Of a DNA stretch of 64,000 bases, positions 42,473-50,588 are shown piece by piece; the stretch's first letter is position 1; each line of letters starts with the position of its first letter. Under the pieces are notes generated by a model. The model made no database searches. It was not told the origin of the DNA and worked only from the letters and a program-made list of their open reading frames with translations. The position numbers and the translations under genes are program-made. This DNA comes from Alloalcanivorax xenomutans (GTDB lineage Bacteria; Pseudomonadota; Gammaproteobacteria; Pseudomonadales; Alcanivoracaceae), in contig NZ_OBMO01000013.1 in assembly GCF_900217905.1 (NCBI RefSeq), positions 1-64,000 on the forward strand, read 5' to 3'.

Positions 42473-42901
42473 TTAGATTTCCAGCTGCTGCGGCTGCTGA
42501 GCAGCATGAGGATGCTCGGCGCCGGCGTAGACTTTGAGTTTGCTGAACATGGCGCGACCCAGCGGAGTACGCGGCAGCATGCCCTTCACGGCCTTCTCGA
42601 TAACCAGCTGCGGCTTGCTGCCGATCAGGGTTTCGAAATTGGCTTCCTTGATGCCGCCCGGATAGCCGGTATGACGATAGTACATCTTGTTACTGGCTTT
42701 TTTGCCGGTAACCGCCACTTTCTCGGCGTTGATCACCACGATATAGTCGCCGGTGTCCACATGCGGAGTGAATTCCGGCTTGTGTTTACCGCGCAGACGA
42801 CTGGCGATTTCTGTAGCCAGCCGACCCAGCGTTTTGCCGGAGGCGTCTACCACATACCAGTCGCGCTTTACGCTTTCCGGTTTCGCGCTGAAGGTCTTCA
42901 T
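42473..42901 (-). CDS. rplM: 50S ribosomal protein L13
   Basis: 142 residues. [29 protein letters not shown] and [20 protein letters not shown] are family signatures. In E. coli L13 represses its own mRNA through the leader. The leader here, about 85 nt, contains a CCGGCG/CGCCGG stem that could serve this, which is inference. A good sigma-70 promoter lies at 42995-43023. Confidence 0.98.
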   Translation of the reverse strand: MKTFSAKPESVKRDWYVVDASGKTLGRLATEIASRLRGKHKPEFTPHVDTGDYIVVINAEKVAVTGKKASNKMYYRHTGYPGGIKEANFETLIGSKPQLVIEKAVKGMLPRTPLGRAMFSKLKVYAGAEHPHAAQQPQQLEI

Positions 42902-42994
42902 GGGAGTCTTCCCTAAAAATTTGTGCCCTAAATTCAGATGCTTACGGGTTCCGAGAACCCGCCGGCGTTAAGCCCGCCGGGCAAGAGGGCACGA

Positions 42995-43023
42995 ATTGTA
43001 CTGAAGCGCCCGGGTAAAGACAA
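42995..43023 (-). promoter_or_regulatory. rplM-rpsI promoter
   Basis: TTGTCT (43018-43023) and TACAAT (42995-43000) are exactly 17 bases apart on the minus strand, 4 of 6 and 5 of 6 to consensus. The start would be near 42988, giving an rplM leader of roughly 85 nt. Confidence 0.75.
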
Positions 43024-43128
43024 GCACGGAAAACGGGAAATTGTTGGGTATAGTCAGCTGACTCGTTCTTACCTGAAAAGACACCTGAAAAGCCGCCCGG
43101 ACAGACCCGGACAGATTAAGGAGCCACC

Positions 43129-44166
43129 ATGGAATACCGCTTTCTCGGCCATACCGAGTTGAAAGTCAGCAGCCTGTGCCTGGGCACCATGACCTGGGGC
43201 AACCAGAACACCGCCGAGGACGGCTTCGCGCAGATGGATCTGGCCCTCGAACAGGGGGTCAATTTCTTCGATACGGCGGAAATGTACGCGGTTCCGGCCA
43301 GCCCGGAAACCTCTTTCCGCACCGAAACCATCATCGGCGAATGGTTCGCCCGCACCGGCAACCGCGACAAGGTGGTGCTGGCCACCAAGGCCGCCGGCCC
43401 CGGCGACTACGTCAAACATATCCGCGGCGGCCCGCGCCTGAGCCCGGCAAGCTTGCAAGAGGCCGTGGAAGGCAGCCTCAAGCGCCTGCGGACCGATGTT
43501 ATCGATGTCTATCAACTGCACTGGCCGGAGCGCCCCACCAACTATTTCGGCCGCCTCGGCTACAAGCATCGCGAGGACGATCAGGCGGTGCCGATCGCGG
43601 AAACCGTGGCCGGCCTGAAGGCACTGGTGGATTCCGGCAAGATCCGCCACTGGGGCCTGTCCAATGAAACCCCCTGGGGCACCATGACCTTCCTCCGCGA
43701 GGCGGAAAGGATCGGCCTGGAGCGTCCGGTATCGATCCAGAACCCCTATTCCCTGCTCAACCGCAGCTTCGAAGTGGGCCTGGCCGAGGTAGCGCACCGT
43801 GAGGGCGTTGGCCTGCTCGCCTACTCCCCACTGGCCTTCGGCCTGCTCAGCGGCAAGTACCGTCACGGCCAGCAGCCGGAAAAAGGCCGGCTGACGCTGT
43901 TCAAGCACTTCTCCCGCTACACCAATGACCAGTCCATCTCCGCCACCGAGGCTTATTGTCAGTTGGCGGAGCAACACGGAATCAGCCCCACCCAACTGGC
44001 GCTGCAGTTCGTCACCACCCGGCCCTTCGTCACCAGCAACATCATCGGCGCCACCACCCTGGAGCAGCTCCGGGAGAACCTGGACAGCGTCAACCTGAAC
44101 TGGAATGACGAGTTGGAAAAGGAGATCGAAGCGATTCATACCCGCTTCCCTTATCCGGCGCCCTGA
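43129..44166 (+). CDS. Aldo/keto reductase (Tas-like)
   Basis: 345-residue TIM-barrel NADPH-dependent aldo/keto reductase. The catalytic tetrad is visible: Asp48 and Tyr53 (FFDTAEMY), Lys87 (LATKAAG) and His in YQLHWPERP. The C-terminal NIIGATTLEQLRENL binds the cofactor phosphate. Closest in pattern to E. coli Tas. An aldo/keto reductase gene next to rplM is also found in Pseudomonas. Substrate unknown. AAGGAG stands before the ATG. Confidence 0.92.
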   Translation: MEYRFLGHTELKVSSLCLGTMTWGNQNTAEDGFAQMDLALEQGVNFFDTAEMYAVPASPETSFRTETIIGEWFARTGNRDKVVLATKAAGPGDYVKHIRGGPRLSPASLQEAVEGSLKRLRTDVIDVYQLHWPERPTNYFGRLGYKHREDDQAVPIAETVAGLKALVDSGKIRHWGLSNETPWGTMTFLREAERIGLERPVSIQNPYSLLNRSFEVGLAEVAHREGVGLLAYSPLAFGLLSGKYRHGQQPEKGRLTLFKHFSRYTNDQSISATEAYCQLAEQHGISPTQLALQFVTTRPFVTSNIIGATTLEQLRENLDSVNLNWNDELEKEIEAIHTRFPYPAP

Positions 44167-44214
44167 CGCGCGAACTGCGCTCGGGCAATTCGCAAAGCGG
44201 CTTCGTGGTCCATT

Positions 44215-44332
44215 GCTGTGGGAAGCGGCCTTGGCCGCGAATGCCCCCGGGCCGTTGCCCATTCGCTTGCAAGCAAGCTCCCCACAGCGGTTGTGTAGCA
44301 TTATCTGTGGGAGCCAGCCTGCTGGCGAATGG
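44215..44332. repeat. Cluster of three REP units with different cores
   Basis: Three units share a CTGTGGGA...GCGAATG frame: 44215-44243 (core CGGCCTTGGCCG), 44261-44290 (inverted, core TTGCAAGCAA) and 44304-44332 (core CAGCCTGCTGG). Each core is self-complementary though the bases differ. They fill the spacer between the aldo/keto reductase and the TetR gene. Confidence 0.7.
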
Positions 44333-44413
44333 CACGCTGGCGTGGCGGCCTGGTAGCCACCCCCTGTATATGTTTCCAAGCCCCTCTTGACGACTCCCTT
44401 GTTATCGGCGCAA

Positions 44414-44430
44414 TGTTAACGCCGTTAACA
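44414..44430. promoter_or_regulatory. Palindromic operator before the TetR gene
   Basis: TGTTAACGCCGTTAACA is a perfect 7-base inverted repeat with a 3-base centre, ending 16 bases before the TetR ATG. Size and position fit an autoregulatory TetR-family operator. Confidence 0.6.
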
Positions 44431-44446
44431 CGACATCGGGATCAGC

Positions 44447-45052
44447 ATGTCCTCCACCTATCACCACGGCGACTTGTACCGTCAGGCGCTGGAACAGGCG
44501 CAGGCCCTCCTTCACGAGGAAGGCGCGGCGGCGGTCACTTTACGTGCCCTGGCGCGCCGCCTGCGGGTGACCGCGCCGGCGCTGTACCGGCATTTCCGCA
44601 ATCGCGACAGCCTGCTTGCCGCACTGGCCGAGCACGGGTTCCTGGAGCTGCGTCAACAACTGCTGGCGGTTCAGCGGGACGACGCCCTGGAGCGGCTCAC
44701 CGGCATCGGCCAGGCCTACATCGCCTTTGCTCAGGCCCAACCCAACCTGTACCGGCTGATGTTCGGCGGCCAATTGCTGCCGCGCGGCGCCCATCCGGAC
44801 CTGGACGCCGCTGGCCTGGGCGCCTTCGCCGTATTGCAGCAAAGCATTGATGACGCTCTCGACGCCGGCTACCTGAACGGCCAGCCGGCCGGCCCGCTGA
44901 CCGCCGCCGCCTGGTCCCTGGTGCACGGTTTCGCCGAACTGACCATTGATGGCCACCTGCCCGACGAACAGCAGGCACCAGGCCTGGCGGCGCTGGTCAC
45001 CCGGCTGCTGCTGCCCGGCGGCCCGCCTTCCCACCATGACAACACCCTCTGA
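44447..45052 (+). CDS. TetR family transcriptional regulator
   Basis: 201 residues. The helix-turn-helix is at about residues 30-51 (TLRALARRLRVTAPALYRHFRNRDSLLAALAEHGF). The C-terminal ligand domain resembles the WHG-type (TetR_C_33) family. It is followed after 10 bases by a flavoprotein gene, likely its target, and preceded by a palindrome that could be its operator. The effector is unknown. Confidence 0.9.
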   Translation: MSSTYHHGDLYRQALEQAQALLHEEGAAAVTLRALARRLRVTAPALYRHFRNRDSLLAALAEHGFLELRQQLLAVQRDDALERLTGIGQAYIAFAQAQPNLYRLMFGGQLLPRGAHPDLDAAGLGAFAVLQQSIDDALDAGYLNGQPAGPLTAAAWSLVHGFAELTIDGHLPDEQQAPGLAALVTRLLLPGGPPSHHDNTL

Positions 45053-45062
45053 GGAGCCCACC

Positions 45063-46682
45063 ATGCCCAGCCCCAGCACACTGCGAATAGGCCGACGCTA
45101 CCGCGCCAACCGCCTGCAAGGCCCCTATGATGTTCTGGTCATCGGTTCCGGCATCGGCGGGCTCAGCGCCGCCGCCTGTCTGAGCAAACTCGGCAAGAAG
45201 GTCGCAGTGTTCGAGCAACACTACACCGCCGGCGGTTTTACCCACGCCTACGAGCGCAACGGCTACGAATGGGACGTGGGCGTCCATTACATCGGTGACG
45301 TGGGCAAGGATCACACCCTGGCGAAGCGGCTGTTCGACCACATCACTGACGGCCAATTGCAATGGGCGCCGATGGATCCCTGCTACGACCGCATCCACCT
45401 TGGCGACCGGCAGTACGATCTGATGGCCGGCCCCAAGGCCTTCGTCGAGACCCTGAAGCGGGCGTTCCCGGACGACCACGACGCCATCGACCGCTACATG
45501 AAGCTCACCGCCAAGGCCGCCACCGCGATCCAGGTGCTGACCACCGCCAAGGTGCTGCCCGGCGCCGCCGGTAAACTGCTGGCCAAGGGGCTGAGTCTCA
45601 CCGGGGCCGGCAAGCTGAACCGGCCCACCGCCGAAGTGCTGGGTGAGCTGACCGACAATCACGAGCTGATCGCGGTGCTCACCGGCCAGTGGGGCGACAA
45701 CGGCCTGCCACCGGAACAGTCCAGCTTTCTGATCCACGCCATCATCGCCCGCCATTATCTGTACGGCGGTTTCTATCCGGTGGGCGGCGCCTCGGCCATG
45801 GCCACAACCATTATCCCGGTGATCCAGCAAGGCGGCGGCGACGTCTTCACCTATGCCGACGTGCGGGAGATCGTCATCGAGAACGGTCGCGCCACCGGTC
45901 TGAGGCTGGCGGACGATAATGTGGTTTCCGCGCCGGTGATCATCAGCGACGCCGGTGTCTTCAACACCTTCCAGAACCTGTTGCCGGATGCCTGCCCGCA
46001 ACGCCAGGGCTACCTGGACCGGCTGACCCGGGTGCAGCGTTCCATGGCCAGCGCCTGCCTGTACGTGGGTCTGAACGCGGACGCCGCCAGCCTGGGACTG
46101 CCGAAAACCAATTTCTGGATTTACCCGGACAGCGACTATCAACGGCAACTGGAGCAAGCCCTGGCGGCCCCCGATGATCACGATATTCCGCTGACCTATA
46201 TTTCCTTTCCCAGCGCCAAGGACCCCAGCTTCAGCGAACGCTATCCGGGCCGCGCCACCATCGAGATCGTCGCCGCCGCCCCCTACGAATGGTTCCAGGC
46301 CTGGGATGGCACGCCCTGGGGCAAACGGGGGGACGATTACGACGCGCTCAAGGAAGCATTCTCCCAGCGGCTGCTGGAAAAACTGTTCGAGAAAATGCCG
46401 CACCTGCGAGAGCACCTCGATTACTACGAGCTGTCCACTCCGCTTTCCACCGCCTATTTTTGCCGCTACCCCAGCGGTGAGATTTATGGCCTGAACCATG
46501 ACCCGAACCGGTTCGAGCAACAATGGCTGCGCCCCAAGACCACCATTCCCGGCCTCTATCTCACCGGCCAGGACGTGCTTACCTGCGGCGTCGCCGGCGC
46601 CATGATCGCCGGGCTGGTCACCGCCATTTCGGTGGGCGGCGTGCGCGCCCTGCCGTTGGCCAAGGCCATGTTCGCGGGCTGA
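45063..46682 (+). CDS. FAD-dependent oxidoreductase (CrtI/RetSat-like)
   Basis: 539 residues. GSGIGGLSAAACLSKLGKKVAVFEQHYTAGG holds the dinucleotide motif (GxGxxG at 28-33) and the FAD ribose Glu. The C-terminal GLYLTGQDVLTCGVAGAMIAG is the second FAD motif. This layout is that of carotenoid desaturases and retinol saturases, so it may desaturate or saturate a polyene or other lipid. No carotenoid synthesis genes are nearby, so the substrate stays open. Starts at ATG 45063 after GAGGAG; co-transcribed with the TetR gene and probably with the hydrolase. Confidence 0.85.
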   Translation: MPSPSTLRIGRRYRANRLQGPYDVLVIGSGIGGLSAAACLSKLGKKVAVFEQHYTAGGFTHAYERNGYEWDVGVHYIGDVGKDHTLAKRLFDHITDGQLQWAPMDPCYDRIHLGDRQYDLMAGPKAFVETLKRAFPDDHDAIDRYMKLTAKAATAIQVLTTAKVLPGAAGKLLAKGLSLTGAGKLNRPTAEVLGELTDNHELIAVLTGQWGDNGLPPEQSSFLIHAIIARHYLYGGFYPVGGASAMATTIIPVIQQGGGDVFTYADVREIVIENGRATGLRLADDNVVSAPVIISDAGVFNTFQNLLPDACPQRQGYLDRLTRVQRSMASACLYVGLNADAASLGLPKTNFWIYPDSDYQRQLEQALAAPDDHDIPLTYISFPSAKDPSFSERYPGRATIEIVAAAPYEWFQAWDGTPWGKRGDDYDALKEAFSQRLLEKLFEKMPHLREHLDYYELSTPLSTAYFCRYPSGEIYGLNHDPNRFEQQWLRPKTTIPGLYLTGQDVLTCGVAGAMIAGLVTAISVGGVRALPLAKAMFAG

Positions 46683-46699
46683 CTATTCATGGAGTAATC

Positions 46700-47404
46700 A
46701 TGATTCGTTTCTGGCTGGCGCTGTTGCTGTTGTCCCCCTGGCTGCTGTGGCAGGCGAAACGCACTCGGGCGACCACCCCTCGCCTGCCGGAGGCGGGCGG
46801 CGCCCCCAGCGGCCAAAGCGGAGAGGCCGGACCGGCGCTACGGCTGCTGGTGGTGGGAGAGTCCACCGCCGCCGGCGTCGGTGTTGGTGACCATCAACAA
46901 GGCCTGGCGGCGCATTTGGCCGCGCAATTGAGCCGGCGCCATGGCCGCACCGTGTTGTGGCGAACCGTGGGCGTCAACGGCATTCGCGCCGCCGCGCTGA
47001 TCGGGCAGCTGCCCAGGGTGCCGGAGACGGATGTGGTGATAATCAGCCTCGGCGTCAACGACACCACCGGCCTGACCCGGCGCCGCGGCTATCGCCACGC
47101 ATTGACGGAGCTGATCGCCGAACTACGGCGGGACAAAGCCGAGCTACCGGTTTATCTGCTGGCGGTGCCTCCGATGCAGCGTTTCACCGCTCTGCCCCGG
47201 CCGTTACGAGACCTGCTGGGTTGGCGTGCACGGGGGTTGGATCAAGTGCAGCAAGAGCTCGCCCGCGCGCTGGCCGGCGTACACCACCTGGCTTATCCAC
47301 CCGTTGAAGGCAAGGATCTGCTGGCCGAGGACGGTTATCACCCGTCCGAACAAGGCTATGCGTTTATCGCTCGAACGGTGGCGAACAACATCAACGTGCC
47401 CTAG
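46700..47404 (+). CDS. SGNH/GDSL-family hydrolase, membrane-anchored
   Basis: 234 residues with an N-terminal membrane segment or uncleaved signal (RFWLALLLLSPWLLW). The SGNH set is present: Ser55 in VVGESTAAG (GES instead of GDS), Gly118 and Asn120 in SLGVNDTTG, and Asp211/His214 in EDGYHPSEQGY. Likely a periplasmic or membrane esterase or lipase. It begins 17 bases after the flavoprotein. Its TAG stop shares a CTAG with the opposing regulator gene. Confidence 0.88.
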   Translation: MIRFWLALLLLSPWLLWQAKRTRATTPRLPEAGGAPSGQSGEAGPALRLLVVGESTAAGVGVGDHQQGLAAHLAAQLSRRHGRTVLWRTVGVNGIRAAALIGQLPRVPETDVVIISLGVNDTTGLTRRRGYRHALTELIAELRRDKAELPVYLLAVPPMQRFTALPRPLRDLLGWRARGLDQVQQELARALAGVHHLAYPPVEGKDLLAEDGYHPSEQGYAFIARTVANNINVP

Positions 47405-48099
47405 CCCCCGTTACCGTAAAACGCCGCGTCCGGCAGACTTTGGATCGCCAGCCGGGAGCTGCGGATGTGCAGGCGGGTACAGCGCTCCGCTCGCTTCGGA
47501 TTGCCGGCCAGAATCGCCTCCCCCATGATCTGATACTCGCGGAAGCGGCGCGGCGGGTTGGTGAACTGGTCGTAGGACTGAAACTGCTGGCGCAGCAGCT
47601 GCACCATGGTCGCCGGTAGCATACGCGGTAATTCCCGATTGCCGCCGATGTCGATCATCACACCGTAAAAGCGGTCCCGTTGCTCCAGATAGGCGAAACT
47701 CAACCCACGCCGGCGGTGAGCCAGCAGTTCGTCAAAAACTTCTTCAAAACGCTGGCGATGATCGGCCTGGTCGATGCGCTGGGCCGCCAGCCGCGCCGCC
47801 AGCCCCAGCAATACCTCGATGTTCTGCAACAGGTCGCGTACTTCATCCCGGCTCAGCGAGCGGATATAGGCGCCCTTGTGCCGGGTCAGCGTAATGATCC
47901 GTTCCGCCGCCAGCCGCTTCAGCGCCTCCCGCACCGGTCCCCGGCTCACCCCCAGCTCGCGGGTCAGATCCGCTTCCACCAGCCTCTGCCCCGGCACATA
48001 ACGGCCGCTGCCAATGCCTTTGCAAATGGCCTGGATCACCGCATCCGGTGAACTCAGCGGCGGCGTGACCGGCGGGGTGGCGTCTTCGGCTCTGCGCAT
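47401..48099 (-). CDS. GntR family regulator with FCD domain
   Basis: 232 residues. A winged helix-turn-helix at about residues 36-70 (GQRLVEADLTRELGVSRGPVREALKRLAAERIITL) and a helical FCD effector domain place it in the FadR/VanR group. The ATG at 48099 has AAGGA upstream; an earlier in-frame start is less likely. It is divergent from the Liv-type importer gene, with two overlapping TNGT-N3-ACNA palindromes between, so it probably represses both itself and the importer module. The ligand may be the imported acid or its CoA ester. Confidence 0.9.
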   Translation of the reverse strand: MRRAEDATPPVTPPLSSPDAVIQAICKGIGSGRYVPGQRLVEADLTRELGVSRGPVREALKRLAAERIITLTRHKGAYIRSLSRDEVRDLLQNIEVLLGLAARLAAQRIDQADHRQRFEEVFDELLAHRRRGLSFAYLEQRDRFYGVMIDIGGNRELPRMLPATMVQLLRQQFQSYDQFTNPPRRFREYQIMGEAILAGNPKRAERCTRLHIRSSRLAIQSLPDAAFYGNGG

Positions 48100-48198
48100 G
48101 GGGAACGGTCCTTGATCATCGTTTTTAGGGGCCGGAGCAGGCTGGCAGCGCATTTTAATGAGGCCTCGCCCGGCACGCATCCTCGAATTATGTTAGCA

Positions 48199-48228
48199 AT
48201 ATTGTCCTACGATATTGACCCACAATAG
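48199..48228. promoter_or_regulatory. Overlapping GntR/FCD operators in the divergent spacer
   Basis: AATATTGTCCTACGATATT (48199-48217) is an inverted repeat with the TNGT-N3-ACNA core known for LldR/PdhR-type regulators. A second palindrome, TATTGACCCACAATA (48214-48228), overlaps it. Both lie between the regulator start (48099) and the binding-protein start (48327). Confidence 0.65.
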
Positions 48229-48326
48229 TCCATGGGCTAGTTTCAGACAAACGCAACACCTCACTACCCGCCGCGCGCCGTCGACGCCCGGCGTATAAAC
48301 ACAACAACCATTTGAGGAGGCACACC

Positions 48327-49559
48327 ATGCCACGTTGGATCACCACGGCAGCGGCCATCACCGCTCTGGGCGTCATCGCTCCCGCGGTTCAGGCCGAACC
48401 CCTGAAAATCGCCATCATCGAATCCCTGTCCGGCCCGCAAACCTCCACCGGCCGCCTGATCGCCACCGCCGCTGAGTATGTGATCGATCAGACCAACGCC
48501 AACGGCGGTTTCAATGGCGAACCCATCCAGGTGAAAGAGTACGACAACGCCGGCGACACCTCCGGCGCCGCCACCAAGTTCCGCGAAGCCGCCGCCGACG
48601 GCGCTCACGTCATTATTCAGGGCGCTTCCTCGGCGATTGGCGGCCAGGTCACCGAAGACGTGCGCAAGCACAATATCCGTAACCCCGACAATCCGATCAT
48701 CTATATCAATGTCGGTGCCGAGGCCATGGAGCTGCGCGGCAAGAAGTGTCATTTCCACGCCTTCCACTTCACCACCACGGCGCCCTATCGCACCGTCCCG
48801 CTGATGCAGGTCATGTCCGAACAGGGCGATCTGGGCAAGCGCGTTTATTCCATCAACCAGAACTACTCCTGGGGCCGCGACATGGAGGCCGCCATCGTCG
48901 ACAACGCGGACCGGTTTGATTACCAGGTGGTGGACAAGGTGCTCCACGAGGTGAACCGGATCCAGGACTTCTCCCCGTTCGTGGCCCGCATCAAATCGGA
49001 AAATCCGGATTCCGTGATCACCGGCAACTGGTCCAATGACCTGCTGCTGCTGATGAAGGCGGTGGGCGACGCCAACCTGGATATCACCTTCGGCACCATC
49101 TTCATGGACCAGCCCGGCAATGTGGCCAACGCCGGTGATGTGGCCGAGGGCCATTACGTGGCCCACAGCAGCAACATAGAACTGCTCGACGAGGCCGGCA
49201 CCGAAGCCTACAAGAAAGCCACCGGTCACTATCCGGTGTTCATCGAACCGACCACTCTGAACGGCGTCGGGCTGTTCGCGGAAGCCCTGAAAAAAGTGAA
49301 TTTCGACGGCGGCGATATCGACGTCAACGAAATTGCCCTGGCGATGGAAAACACCACCTTCGATAACGGTCTGGGCGGCATGCATGTCCGCAAGGCGGAT
49401 CATCAGGCGGTGATCCCCATCGTGGTGTCCCAGGTGGCCAGCGGCGTCAAGTACCCGGTGGACGGCACCGAACTGGGCTTCAAGCCGATCAAGACCGTGG
49501 CCGGCGAGGACGCCATCTATCCGGCCCAGGACAGCTGCCGCATGCGGCGCCCGAAATAA
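48327..49559 (+). CDS. Liv-type ABC transporter substrate-binding protein
   Basis: 410 residues: Sec signal peptide (MPRWITTAAAITALGVIAPAVQA), then a Peripla_BP_6 fold (LKIAIIESLSGPQTSTGRLIATAAEYVIDQ). The family binds branched-chain amino acids, amides, urea or aromatic and alicyclic acids. Acyl-CoA enzymes downstream argue for a carboxylic acid here. The ATG at 48327 is preceded by GAGGAGG. First gene of the importer, 77 bases before livH. Confidence 0.9.
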   Translation: MPRWITTAAAITALGVIAPAVQAEPLKIAIIESLSGPQTSTGRLIATAAEYVIDQTNANGGFNGEPIQVKEYDNAGDTSGAATKFREAAADGAHVIIQGASSAIGGQVTEDVRKHNIRNPDNPIIYINVGAEAMELRGKKCHFHAFHFTTTAPYRTVPLMQVMSEQGDLGKRVYSINQNYSWGRDMEAAIVDNADRFDYQVVDKVLHEVNRIQDFSPFVARIKSENPDSVITGNWSNDLLLLMKAVGDANLDITFGTIFMDQPGNVANAGDVAEGHYVAHSSNIELLDEAGTEAYKKATGHYPVFIEPTTLNGVGLFAEALKKVNFDGGDIDVNEIALAMENTTFDNGLGGMHVRKADHQAVIPIVVSQVASGVKYPVDGTELGFKPIKTVAGEDAIYPAQDSCRMRRPK

Positions 49560-49636
49560 CCCATCCCGCTTTGATTCCGCGGCCGCGCCTCCCCGGGAGC
49601 CGGCCGCCATACTGATAACAACATCGGGAGAGACGC

Positions 49637-50578
49637 ATGGAGTTCTTGATCGTCTCCACGCTGAACGGCGTCATCTACGGCATGCTCCTGTTCATGGTGT
49701 CCGCCGGGTTGACGTTGATTTTCGGCATGATGGGCGTGCTCAACTTCGCCCACGCTTCGTTCTACATGTTGGGCGCCTACTTCGCCTACACCCTTTCCGG
49801 CCTGTTCAATTTCTGGGTGGGGCTGATCGTCGCCCCGCTATTGGTGGCCATCATCGGCATGTTCATCGAGCGTTACATGCTGCGCCGGGTGCATGCCCAT
49901 GGCCACGCCCACGAGCTGCTGCTGACCTTCGGCCTGGTGTTCATCTTCGAGGAGTTGATCAAGCTGTTTTACGGCGACTTCCCGGTGAATTATCAGCGTC
50001 CGGACTACCTCAATTTCGCCATTTTCAATCTGTTCGGTACCGACTATCCGTTCTATCGCGTGTTCATCGGCCTGGTGGCGCTGTTGATGTTCATCGTGCT
50101 GTTCGTGCTACTGACCCGCACCCGCGTGGGCATGGTGGTGCGTGCCGCCGAACGCCTGCCGGACACCGCGCGGGCGCTGGGGCATAACGTGCCCATGGTG
50201 TTCCTCGGCGTGTTCGGCGCCGGCGCGGCCCTGGCCGGCTTGTCCGGCGCGGTGGCCGGCGCGTTCTTTCCCACCAATCCGAACATGGCCCTGGAGCTGG
50301 GCGTGATCGTTTTCGTGGTGGTGGTGGTCGGCGGGCTCGGGTCCCTGGCCGGCTCGCTGATCGCCTCATTGCTGATCGGCGTGTTCAGTTCCTTCGCGGT
50401 GGGCCTGGACTGGTCGCTGGCTTCACTGTTCAGCCTGATCGGCCTGGGAGACTGGGCCAACAGTCTGGGCGGCCTGGTGACCATGCCGCTGTCCTCGATT
50501 TCCGCCACCGTTCCCTTCCTGTTGATGCTCATCGTGCTGCTGGTGCGTCCAGCCGGCCTGATGGGTTCAAAGAATTGA
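49637..50578 (+). CDS. Liv-type ABC transporter permease LivH
   Basis: 313 residues, about eight to nine membrane helices. GMLLFMVSAGLTLIFGMMGVLNFAHASFYMLGAYF is the typical LivH N-terminus, and RTRVGMVVRAAERLPDTARALGHNV the cytoplasmic coupling loop to the ATPases. GGGAG precedes the ATG. Ten bases separate it from livM. Confidence 0.93.
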   Translation: MEFLIVSTLNGVIYGMLLFMVSAGLTLIFGMMGVLNFAHASFYMLGAYFAYTLSGLFNFWVGLIVAPLLVAIIGMFIERYMLRRVHAHGHAHELLLTFGLVFIFEELIKLFYGDFPVNYQRPDYLNFAIFNLFGTDYPFYRVFIGLVALLMFIVLFVLLTRTRVGMVVRAAERLPDTARALGHNVPMVFLGVFGAGAALAGLSGAVAGAFFPTNPNMALELGVIVFVVVVVGGLGSLAGSLIASLLIGVFSSFAVGLDWSLASLFSLIGLGDWANSLGGLVTMPLSSISATVPFLLMLIVLLVRPAGLMGSKN

Positions 50579-50588
50579 GGAGGCCACG

